Positions 56,201 through 64,000 of a stretch of DNA of 64,000 nucleotides are shown one piece after another. A program made the translations under genes and the position numbers. This stretch comes from Corbicula japonica (Eukaryota; Mollusca; Bivalvia; Venerida; Cyrenidae). The first letter of the stretch is position 1. Each line of letters opens with the position of its first letter. The stretch spans positions 4,574,501 through 4,638,500 of the forward strand of contig JAZAYU010000053.1 of assembly GCA_038501625.1 (NCBI GenBank). The letters run 5' to 3'. The notes under the pieces are model-generated. The model did no database searches and had not been told where the DNA came from. It worked only from the letters and a program-made list of their open reading frames with translations.

Positions 56201-59124
56201 AAACGAAGTAAGTGGTTTTTAAAGTGACCATAAAGTATAATTCTTACCCAAGAATATAATTATGGGTTAGTAAATAATATATAATGTTATACTTAAACAA
56301 AAGGTAAGTAACTACGAATCGGTCTTATGCCTCGAATGTTCCGTCATTACATACAACTGTTGCACATATTTTCGCCCTGTTATGTCAGAAAACGAAGCAA
56401 GAAACACACATGAGTTTTGGCAATTTGTCACAACACTGTCGCAAAAATGTTTGCGTTTAAAGGAGTCTTGTGCGGTCGTCAAGAAAACAAAAATATGCAA
56501 TTCAGTCTTTAAGACAATAGGCTATAAGATGGTCTTTCTGTTGAGCTCCGTGTATTTTTATCGTGAAGTTGGTTTGGATAGGAAAAAGCAGCCAGTGGGA
56601 ACTCGGTTTGGCTAGAATGCAGATTACCGGTACTGGTGATAACAAAGAGCTTGCATAATAATTATATATAAATAATTTAATGCAAGCGGGGGGCGTGGGG
56701 GAGGCAGCCCCCATAAACCAATATATTCTGGACTAACTGTTCAATTAGTAAATGCATATAAATACCAGTGGGGTTATGGGACGTCAACAACAAATTTTAC
56801 GTAGCGGTTAACTACAGATGTCTGCTGGTTTCCACCGGTTTCGAGGGGGTAAGGTGACTTATTGCCAATCAAGGAAAAAATGATATACATTCTGATTTTT
56901 TTCAACTGCGCTATTACACCTTCGTATATATGTACATTATGCAATAAAATATAATGGTTTTGTCTTAATTTTTATTTATTTATTTATTTATTTTATTATT
57001 AAAAGTAATCAGAAGTAGTAATAAGTAATATAAGTTACTGTTTACCTGCTGCCAGTTTGGTATTGACGTCAAAGCACCTGTTGTGTATTATCTTCAGCTG
57101 AATGTCTATTGCCTGTTAGAACTGTATTATTAATTGAACAAAACGAGCATTTAACCAACAAAATCGAACCAAGACCTTGTCTTGTTTTATCCACGATATC
57201 GCACAATGACAATCTTTGTTGACATGACTTGCACTCCTTTAAGTTCTCCATAAGAACTCCAAGTTCAACAATTCTTCTTCCTTCCTTCCAGCAAATGAAA
57301 CTGTTTTTTTTCACTCAAAGTTTCAATTTCAAATTCTTCTACTCTAGTGCCTGAAAATTTACGTAAGTTACTTGCACTTTTTACTTTTGATGATTTTATG
57401 AATTTTCCACCTTTACGCGCGCGCATTTTTTACGATTTTTACTAAAACAACAGGAAGCTTTATTGCGATTCCGACACAGACACACAAACAACAAACAAAC
57501 TGAAGTCATTTCCGTTATTTGTCACGTTTATGCGCGATAAATACAATAATTAGGGCTTCACAGCCCAACTTGACATAGACAACTCAGACGTTAAATGTAG
57601 GCTAAAAGATATTTAATAAAATGGATTATATTCTCAGATTTTAATGAATAATTTACTCTTTATTATTCTTTTTTTCATATTTCATGCGATTTCTTTCACA
57701 AATAAAAAAGGTCAAAATAACGGACATTTACTATTTTAAAAGCATGTCGTTAAAATACAAACAAATAAACAGCAATGCCGTGACGTCGCCATTTTGTTGT
57801 GACACCTATGACATTCAAATTTAATTTGCGGAAAATTTTGCGAGATGACGCCCTCTTTTTATTTTACAGATGCATCGAGGATAGGTCGGCGATGTTTTTT
57901 AAACAACATGTTACCAGCCCCTTTTTAAGCCTGTTTCGTATAAAAGGCAGCACTTCACTTTTAAAACGTATTGAATTTTTGCATCTCGTGCAATGCAGTC
58001 CGGAATAAATTTTAACACTTCGATTTTCAGCAAACAAATTTCGTGATTTGTTATAGGCATTAAATTTCTCTTACCAAATCTGTTTTCAAATTTAAAATCG
58101 GTCAATTTTTCCAAAAATTATTGGGCATAATCAAAACTTCGCCCGGCGAAAATCCGTTCCCGCTAGGTGGCGCTGTTTTCAAGGACGCGCGCGACATCAT
58201 TTGATTAATTTTGTTGCCAGGCAACGCGCAAAGTTGTAATATACATCTAGGTTAAATATCATTTGATTTTGAGAAATTTTTCATATTTTGTACGTTTTCA
58301 CATGAACCTGTTGAGCCATTCAAAATGCCCAATTAAGTACAAAGTGAAGGGTGATTTTCATACACATGTAATAAATAGGTAAATAAATGGGCAAGCAGTG
58401 CCACTTGTGGATAATGGCCCTGTCATATGAGTAATGGCCCGAGGGCTTTAGCTTATTGTACTAGATATACTAGATATATAACTTATTCAGCTTTCATTTA
58501 TTAACCTATACTTATTACATGTGTTACTTATAGTAACAAATTTACGTTACGATCGGAAGCGTTATTCAAGGTCGCAGGGCTAAAGCCCTCGGGCCATTAT
58601 TCATATGACCCATTATTCATATGACAGGGCAATTATCGACAAATGGCACTGCTTGCCCATTATTAACCTATACGTAATAAGTTGCATGATTGTATTACCA
58701 TTGGTGCCATTTAATATTATGGTATCATTTAATTTTATAAAAATTTTGCACAGAAAACGCTCATTTGTATTTTTCTTATAGAGAAGTTATTGCAAGGTTA
58801 AATTTGGAGGATTTTGATTCCAAAAACTTTTGCTATTACAAATTATATAAATGGCAAAGTTATTCCCATATGAAAGATAAAATAGTAGGATTTCATGGTT
58901 AGTTTTTAAGGCTCTGTTTTCATTTACAGTTCTTACTATGTTTTATTTAATACGTTGCAGGATGTGTACCAGTAGCGGAAGCAGGAGACTTTGGAGGTTA
59001 TTACTGCCCCTGCCACGGTTCTCACTATGATGCTTCTGGTAGAATCAGGAAGGGGCCAGCACCGTTGAATCTTGAAGTACCCTATTACGAATTTCCAGAT
59101 GAAACCACAGTTGTTGTTGGTTAA
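47040..59124 (+). CDS. UQCRFS1: UQCRFS1, Rieske iron-sulfur subunit of complex III (4 exons)
   Basis: Exons 47040-47217, 53536-53676, 54052-54354 and 58961-59124 give 786 nt, i.e. 261 residues plus TAA, against about 274 in human. Residues 1 to ~60 form a basic, Ser/Thr-rich mitochondrial presequence. The matrix part [11 protein letters not shown] follows, then a Gly/Ala-rich transmembrane helix near 95-120, then the Rieske head. The cluster ligands are present: C204 and H206 (CTHLGC) and C223 and H226 (CPCHGSHYD), with disulfide cysteines C209 and C225. The C-terminus ends TVVVG. Function (family): passes electrons from ubiquinol to cytochrome c1 in the inner mitochondrial membrane. All introns are phase 1 with GT..AG. 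The third intron splits the first cluster motif. A TTG 36 bp upstream is not needed; the ATG at 47040 is the natural start. Confidence 0.96.
47218..48156. other. UQCRFS1 intron 1, first part
   Basis: No coding or repeat structure recognised before the tandem-core element. Confidence 0.45.
48157..51175 (+). mobile_element. Long tandem-core element with CTCACCTGAG/CTCAGGTGAG ends
   Basis: Starts TAGCTCACCTGAGCACTTGT and ends ACTCAGGTGAGCGCTATAGG then CCATGATGGCCCTCTTGT. The interior is some ten units of about 150 bp alternating two types (CTTCTTGTCTGAAACCACAA and CATTTTTCTCTGAAACTAAT). It is interrupted at 48480-49641. A partial internal duplication of the end occurs near 50651-50700. Confidence 0.78.
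48480..49641. mobile_element. TA-flanked inverted-repeat element (Tc1/mariner-like target)
   Basis: Ends CAGTAGACTCC...GGAGTCTACTG, flanked by TA on both sides. The host repeat reads TTCAAATTATTTCCCTGGGG when it is removed. No transposase. Part of its right half recurs inverted at 51500-51650. Confidence 0.85.
51176..52695. mobile_element. Possible second, eroded copy of the 48480 element family
   Basis: 51500-51650 is an inverted, diverged match to 49115-49250 (share GTATCAAGGCTGTGTT and TCGGCTCCGCT). An end-like GAGCTCCACTG lies near 52690. Left end not identified. Confidence 0.4.
52696..53535. other. UQCRFS1 intron 1, last part
   Basis: Nothing recognised; a 111-codon plus-strand frame at 52949 resembles no known family. 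Confidence 0.45.
53536..53676 (+). CDS. UQCRFS1: UQCRFS1 exon 2
   Basis: TTTTATTACAG acceptor and GGAG|GTAATG donor; 141 nt. Encodes (G)[19 protein letters not shown], then [20 protein letters not shown] and YAYLLAG. The [11 protein letters not shown] block is diagnostic. Confidence 0.95.
54052..54354 (+). CDS. UQCRFS1: UQCRFS1 exon 3
   Basis: ACTTGCAG acceptor and TTAG|GTATAC donor; 303 nt. It holds the membrane helix ([11 protein letters not shown]...) and the base domain [20 protein letters not shown], then [11 protein letters not shown] and GVCTHLG, stopping inside the first cluster-binding loop. Confidence 0.97.
54645..54717. mobile_element. Family A MITE, left arm only
   Basis: GTGCTCAAGGTTATAAAACT to GGCTGAAATGGCGACC, cut at the palindrome centre exactly where the 3.1-kb TIR element begins. 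The right arm is not found on the other side. Confidence 0.7.
55305..55530. repeat. Family B element nested in the TIR transposon
   Basis: TAACCCTTTATATACTAGTA start, GATCAGCCGGCACATCCGTC and GCGAGCAGTATAGATCCTGA modules; the right end is eroded. Confidence 0.65.
55581..56218 (-). pseudogene. DEDDh exonuclease fragment (PML/PolC-type), one frameshift
   Basis: Two overlapping minus-strand frames form one domain. The first carries [17 protein letters not shown] (the second acidic exo motif, HNA..FD), then [12 protein letters not shown] and [13 protein letters not shown]. The second carries [16 protein letters not shown] (the H-x4-D exo III motif) and an [12 protein letters not shown]...GKTGLNKLL tail. 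The tail resembles the SG(L)..HL..A..R.G..GL..LL end of PML-type exonucleases, which predicted invertebrate proteins often label PolC-type. The join lies at a run of seven A (minus strand) at about 55920; a single-base change there explains the shift, so this could be decay or a sequence error. The exo I motif (DxE) is not found. It lies inside the TIR element, downstream of the transposase fragment on the same strand. Confidence 0.72.
56219..57068. other. Spacer inside the TIR element, nothing recognised
   Basis: Between the two coding remnants; includes a TTTA-type simple repeat near 56975. The missing transposase core would be expected here and is absent. Confidence 0.45.
57069..57345 (-). 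pseudogene. N-terminal fragment of a Mutator-like transposase
   Basis: Contains [44 protein letters not shown] and [13 protein letters not shown](I/V)(I/V)ELGVL start with two CxxC pairs is, as I know it, the opening of the Mutator-like transposase domain found in many invertebrate repeats. An upstream piece ([13 protein letters not shown]) is in another frame across a run of eight A. The catalytic core is missing. Read with the exonuclease fragment 850 bp downstream, the ancestral product may have had both domains or two genes. Confidence 0.6.
58369..58680. mobile_element. MITE with ~80-bp inverted arms
   Basis: The left arm AATGGGCAAGCAGTGCCACT ... GGCCCGAGGGCTTTAGC recurs inverted at 58568-58680. 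The right arm has an extra TCATATGA/AATGG duplication. UQCRFS1 intron 3. Confidence 0.85.
58961..59124 (+). CDS. UQCRFS1: UQCRFS1 exon 4 (terminal)
   Basis: TACGTTGCAG acceptor. (G)[56 protein letters not shown] at 59122-59124. Carries the second cluster-binding loop and the Pro loop GPAPLNL. Confidence 0.98.
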
Positions 59125-59182
59125 CATTAAAATAGACAAGGATTTAGTTTGATCTGTATTTATTGAAAATAATTATTGTCCA

Positions 59183-59188
59183 AATAAA
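59183..59188 (+). terminator. Candidate polyadenylation signal of UQCRFS1
   Basis: AATAAA 59 bp after the stop codon; another AATAAA lies at 59352-59357. Confidence 0.5.
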
Positions 59189-59540
59189 ATTCCATTGAAA
59201 TAACAAAGATAAGAACTAATGGACAAGTGAAATTATGAGAAATATCCGTAATCTGAACATTATTAACAGGTCCAGTGTTGCAAATAGGCAAAGCTTTTGC
59301 ATGGGAAAAGAAGTTTTAGTTTGTGATAAAGAATTGTAAAGGAAGTTGTTAAATAAATTTTGTGAAAACCTTTATTAGTGTTTTTAGCTTGCTCATGTTT
59401 TCTGCATGAAGAAGTTGACTTTAACTTTTCAAGCCTTGAAGCTTTTTGTGTTTTTCTTTGAGAGGACAAAAACAGTACACAACATCACCATACTTGGACC
59501 TTAGCACATTCATGCTGTCTGATCAGGATCTACACTTTTT

Positions 59541-59740
59541 ATGACCCCGAAGGGAGGCATATAGTAATCGGACCGTCCATCCATCCGAAATGAATCTTGT
59601 CCTCCCTTCTTTGAAACCACTTGAGAGATTTCATTGAAACTTCACAGGAGTGTTTGTCACCAAGCCTAGTTGTGCATATCATCCGGAATTTCTGCTCGGA
59701 TTATTTTTGGCTTGAGTTACGGGTTTTTTCATGTTTTCAC
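59541..59740 (-). mobile_element. Fragment of hairpin-ended (HINE-like) repeat
   Basis: TATGACCCCGAAGGGAGGCA hairpin then CCGTCCATCCATCCG. The TTCATTGAAACTTCACAGGA and GTGTTTGTCACCA core recurs at about 59849-59881. Confidence 0.5.
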
Positions 59741-59795
59741 TAACCCAAACCCTAAGGTCTTTAACCCTAACCCTAAACCCTTACCCTAACCCTAA
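59741..59795. repeat. Interstitial telomere-like (CCCTAA)n patch
   Basis: About seven CCCTAA or near-CCCTAA units, including AACCCTAACCCTAAACCC. Short and imperfect, flanked by other repeats. Confidence 0.8.
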
Positions 59796-59885
59796 GTTCT
59801 ATATTAAAATTTTGTCCATGCTTTATCTTCAAAACCGCTTGAGGGATTTCTTTGAAACTTCACAGGAGTGTTTGTCACCATATCA

Positions 59886-59985
59886 TTATATACTATACTA
59901 TACTATACTATACTATACTATACTATACTATACTATACTATACTTTACTATACTATACCACACCATACCATACCATACCATACCA
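59886..59985. repeat. (TATAC)n microsatellite
   Basis: TATAC/CTATA pentamers for about 60 bp, then CATAC variants, running into the CTGCTCGGATTT repeat. Confidence 0.93.
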
Positions 59986-60000
59986 TTTCTGCTCGGATTT

Positions 60001-60060
60001 TTATTCCCCCACAAACGAAGTTTGAGGGGGTATATAGGAGTGAGCTTGTCAGTCGGCCCT
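60001..60060 (-). repeat. Hairpin end of a HINE-like element
   Basis: TATTCCCCCACAAACGAAGT pairs with TTTGAGGGGGTATA; followed by TTGTCAGTCGGCCC. Confidence 0.55.
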
Positions 60061-60179
60061 GAAACTTCAAATTCCTGCTCTAATTGTTGTTGTTTGGTGC
60101 TCTCATTACTCTTTCCCAACAACTCTGGTGTTATTCAAGTTAAAATCAGTGTTACTGAATCAGGTATGCCATATTGAAT

Positions 60180-60534
60180 TATGGATCTCAAAATGTCTTG
60201 GAGAAGTATGAACAATGACCAAAACACTGATGAGCGTGGAACAACACTGTTGAATTCTCTAGGATATACTGTGCTATGAATAGTAGATAATGTGAAGTAA
60301 TCTGTAACCTAGCTGTTTCTGGGCTCGATTTGAGTTTACGATAAAGCACATTTCTGTTTACTCTTAACACGATAACATGTATGAACATTTGGTTTAAAAC
60401 TTCTGTTGTTATAATGGCCATGCACATTTTGATTTGAAAGCATCTCTAGATTAGAAAACAGAAGCATACCAGTGAATATTGTTAAGCAGATCACCACAAA
60501 ATGTCTCGCTGGAATTTTCATTTGAACACTTGTG
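60180..60534. other. Unassigned flank of the minisatellite
   Basis: No coding or repeat features recognised. Confidence 0.4.
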
Positions 60535-63500
60535 TTTTACTGAACAGTGGAACTTCCGTCTGACACGTGCTTCAGAGAACAATGGGACTGTCTCCGACAC
60601 TTGTGTTTTATTGAAGATTGGAACTGCCCCTCACACATGTTCTTCAGAGAAAACTGGAACTGCCCCGACACTTGTGTTTTATTGAAGATTGGAACTGCCC
60701 CTGACACATGTTCTTCAGAAAACAATGGAACTGCCCCCAACACTTGTGTTTTATTGAACATTGGAACTGCCCCTGATACGTGTTTCTAAGAGAACATTGA
60801 AACTATCCCTGACAGAAAGTGTTTCAGATTTCACTGAAACTGTCCCTGACAGAATGTATTTCAGAGAAGATTGGAACTGCCCTCATCATTATGTGGTCAA
60901 GAGAACACTGGAACTACCCCGACACATGTATTTCAGAGAACACTGGAACTGCCTCCGACACATGTTTTAGAGAACATTGGATCTGTCTCCGATACATGTG
61001 TTTCAATCAATAATGGATCTGTCCCTGACACGTGTTTCAAAGATCATTGGAACTGTCCACAACACAAGTGTTCACGAGAACACTGGAACTGCCCTGACAC
61101 ATGTGAAGAGAACACTGGAACTGCCCGCGCCACATGAGAAGAGAACACTGGAACTGCCCCAACACATATGAAGAGAACACTGGAACTACCCCAACACATA
61201 TGAAGAGAACATTTGACTGTCCTAACACATGTGTGTAGAGAACAATGGTACTGTCCTGAGACATGTGTAAAGAGAACACTGGAACTGCCCTGACACACAT
61301 GAAAGGATCACTGGTACTCTGTCCTGACACATGTGTGAAGAGAACACTGGAACTTCCTGCGCCACATGTGAAGAGAACTCGTGAATTGCCTGTGACACAT
61401 GTGTCCCACATGTGTTTCAAAGATCATTGGAACTGTCCACAACACATGTGTTCACGAGAACACTGGAACTGCCCTGACACATGAGAAGAGAACCCTGTAA
61501 CTGCCCTGACACATATGAAGAGAACACTGGAACTGCCCCCATACATGAAGAGAACATTGGTACTGTCCTGACACATGTGTGAAGACAACACTGAAACTTT
61601 CCGTGCCACATCTGAAGAGAATTCTTGAACTGCACGCGCCACATGTGTCTCTGACACGTGTTTCAACAATCATTGGAACTGTCTACAACACGTGTTCACG
61701 AGAACACTGGAACTGCCCTGACACAGGTGAAGGGAACACTGATACTGCCCGCGCCACATGTGAAGAGAACACTGGAACTGCCCCAAATCATGTGAAGAGA
61801 ACACTGGTAGAGAACACTGATACTGTCCTGACACATGTGTGAAGAGAACACTGGTACTTTCCTGACACATGTGTGAAGAGAACACTGGAACTGCCCCTGA
61901 CAAGTGTTTCACATAATATAGAAACTGCCCTGACACGTGCTTCAGAGAACATTGGAACTGCACCTGACAAGAGTTTCACAGAACACTGAAACTGCCACTA
62001 CACTTATGCTTCAGAGAACATTGGAACTGCCACTGTCACGTGTTGCAATGAACACTGGAATTGCCCATGACACATGTGCTTAAGAGAACATTGGAACTGC
62101 CCTGTCACTTGTGTTTTATTGAACATTGGAACTGCCCCTGACACATGTGCTTCAGAGACCACTGGAACTGCCCCTGACACGTGTTTCAAAGATCATTGGA
62201 ACTGTCCACAACACATGTGATCACGAGAACACTGGAACTGCCCTGACACATCTGAAGAGAACACTGGAACTGCCCCCACCACATGTTAAGAGAACACTGG
62301 AACTAGCCCCGCCACATGTGAAGAGAACACTGAAACTGTCCCAACACATGTGAAGAGAACACTAGTACTGTCCTGACACATGTGTGAAGAGAACACTGGT
62401 ACTGTCCTGACACATGTGTGAAGAGAACACTAGTACTGTCCTGACACATGTGTGAAGAGAACACTGGTACTGTCCTGACACATGTGTGAAGGGAACACTG
62501 GAACTGCCCTGACACATGTGTGTGAAGAGAACACTGGTACTGCCCATGCCACATGTGTGAAGAGAACACTAGTACTGTCCGGACACATGTGTGAAGAGAA
62601 CACTGGTACTGCCCTGAACGTGAAAAGAACACTGGTACTGTCCTGACACATGTCTGAAGAGAACACTGGAACTGTCTGCACCACATTTGAAGAGAACACT
62701 TGAACTGCCAGCGCCACATGAGAAGAGAACACTGGAACTGCCCCAACACATGTGAAGAGAACACTGGTACTGTCCTGACACATGTGTGAAGACAACATTG
62801 GTACTGTCCTGACACATGTGTGAAGACAACACTGGAACTGCCCGTGACACATGTGAAGAGAACATTTGAAATGCCAGCGACACATGTAAAGAGAACACTG
62901 GTACTGTCCTGACACATGTGTGAAGAGAGCACTGGAACTGCCCACGACTCCTGTGAAGAGAACACTTGAACTGCCCGCACCAAATGTGTGAAGAGAACAC
63001 TTGAACTGCCCGCGACACATGTGAAGAGAACACTAGAACTGCCCGCGACACTTGTGAGAATTACACTAGAACTGCCCCAACACATGTGTGAAGAGAACAC
63101 TGGAACTGCCCTGACACATGTGAAGAGAACACTGGAACTGCCCGCACCACATGAGAAGAGAACACTGGAACTGCCCCAAAACATATGAAGAGAACTCTGG
63201 AACTGCCCCGAAACATGTGTGAAGATTACACTGCAACTTCCCAGGGCACATGTGAAGTGAATACTGGAACTGTCCGTGACACATGTGAAGAGAACAATTG
63301 AACTGCCACGGACGCATGTGAAGACAACACTGGAACTATTCGCGCACGAACTGCCCGTTACACATAAGAAGAGAACTCTGGAACTGCCCTCGACACATGT
63401 GAAGACAACACTGGAACTGCCCGCGACACATGTGAAGAGAACACTGGAACTGCTCGCGACACATGTGAAGAGAACACTTGAACTGCCCTTGACACATGTG

Positions 63501-64000
63501 AAGACAACACTGGAACTATTCGCGACACATGTGAAGAGAACACTGGAGCTGCCCGCGACACATGTGAAGAGAAGTCTGGAACTTCCCGCTAAACATGTGA
63601 AGAGAGCTCTGGAACTGCCCGCACCACATGTGAAGACAACACTGGATCTGCTCGTGACACATGTGAAGAGAACACTGGAACTGCCCACTACACATGTGAA
63701 GAGAACACTGGAACTGCCCGCTACACATGTGAGGAGAACACTGGAACTGCCCGATACACGTGATGAGAACACTGGCACTGCCTGCTAAACATGTGAAGAG
63801 AGCTCTGGAACTGCCCGCACCACATGTGAAGACAACACTGGATCTGCTCGTGACTCATGTGAAGAGAACACTGGAACTGCCCACTACACATGTGAAGAGA
63901 TCACTGGAACTTCCCGCTACACATGTGAAGAGAACACTGGAACTGCCCGTTTCACATAAGAAGAGAACTCTGGAACTGCACGAGACACATGTGAAGACAA
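60535..64000. repeat. Large minisatellite, ~33-36-bp units, continues past the window
   Basis: Roughly 100 units built on GAGAACACTGGAACTGCCC plus a variable joint such as CGCGACACATGTGAA or TGACACATGTGTGAA. The left third has longer, more diverged units with ACTTGTGTTTTATTGA. Units of 33 bp (frame-keeping) and 34 bp (frame-rotating) alternate in blocks. Higher-order repeats occur: the phrase around 61400-61460 resembles those near 61040, 61650 and 62190. Confidence 0.95.

Larger units (their letters stand above)
54719..57836 (-). mobile_element. 3.1-kb TIR transposon with Mutator-like and exonuclease remnants
   Basis: 56-bp terminal inverted repeats at 54719-54774 and 57781-57836, starting ATTTTCCGCAAATT and containing GTGTCACAACAAAATGGC, with two mismatches. 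Inside, both on the minus strand, are a Mutator-type transposase N-terminal fragment (57069-57345) and a DEDDh exonuclease fragment (55581-56218). No clean target duplication was found (TGGCGACCAT against TTTGCGAGAT is only a partial match). It sits in UQCRFS1 intron 3. Probably an internally deleted, decayed copy. Confidence 0.82.

Noticed and set aside
59741..59795. Chromosome end
   Set aside because: Only about seven imperfect CCCTAA units, with non-telomeric sequence on both sides.
62303..63778. 491-codon minus-strand open frame (VLFTCVAGSSS repeats)
   Set aside because: Direct product of a stop-free minisatellite unit; frames on both strands and in other phases are also open. No start, splice or family evidence.

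Overview
This is eukaryotic, intron-rich nuclear DNA packed with mobile elements. The clearest organismal signal is the repeats. There are dozens of copies of a palindromic element whose chance translations read 'DPDQ..H.CC'. There are also several tandem-core elements with GACGGACAGAC-type microsatellites and CTTCGAA hairpins, like the pearl/Helentron-associated elements described from bivalves. I infer a bivalve mollusc, probably a clam; species is not decided from sequence.

Layout: (1) 1-11885, plus strand: the last four recognisable exons of EXOSC6 (MTR3, RNA exosome ring subunit). Its 9.2-kb intron holds a TRIM/B-box-like gene on the minus strand (5368-7871), whose reading frame is split by a 602-bp palindromic transposon with a 3-bp target duplication. 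(2) 15188-41688, minus strand: an eleven-exon TMEM241 gene (SLC35-like nucleotide-sugar-transporter family), tail to tail with EXOSC6. Its introns are filled with nested MITEs, a 3-kb hAT-like element, TTAA-bounded inverted-repeat elements and tandem-core repeats. One exon start, with its splice acceptor, is tandemly repeated five times in 63-bp in-frame units. (3) 44838-46587: a 5'-truncated CR1/jockey-like LINE, itself interrupted by a tRNA-headed SINE with a 15-bp target duplication. (4) 47040-59124, plus strand: complete four-exon UQCRFS1 (Rieske protein of complex III, 261 codons). Intron 1 holds a long tandem-core element. Intron 3 holds a 3.1-kb terminal-inverted-repeat transposon carrying remnants of a Mutator-like transposase N-terminus and a DEDDh (PML/PolC-type) exonuclease. 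(5) 59500-64000: repeat-only DNA, with telomere-like repeats, a TATAC microsatellite and a minisatellite of at least 3.4 kb running off the window end.

The three host genes are housekeeping genes with unrelated roles (RNA decay, Golgi-type membrane transport, mitochondrial respiration); nothing suggests that they act together. Exon boundaries were placed by GT/AG sites, reading-phase continuity and family resemblance recalled from knowledge; no database search was run. I do not see a clearly new biological system. The best leads are the repeated splice acceptor in TMEM241, the exonuclease-bearing transposon and the freshly broken TRIM gene.
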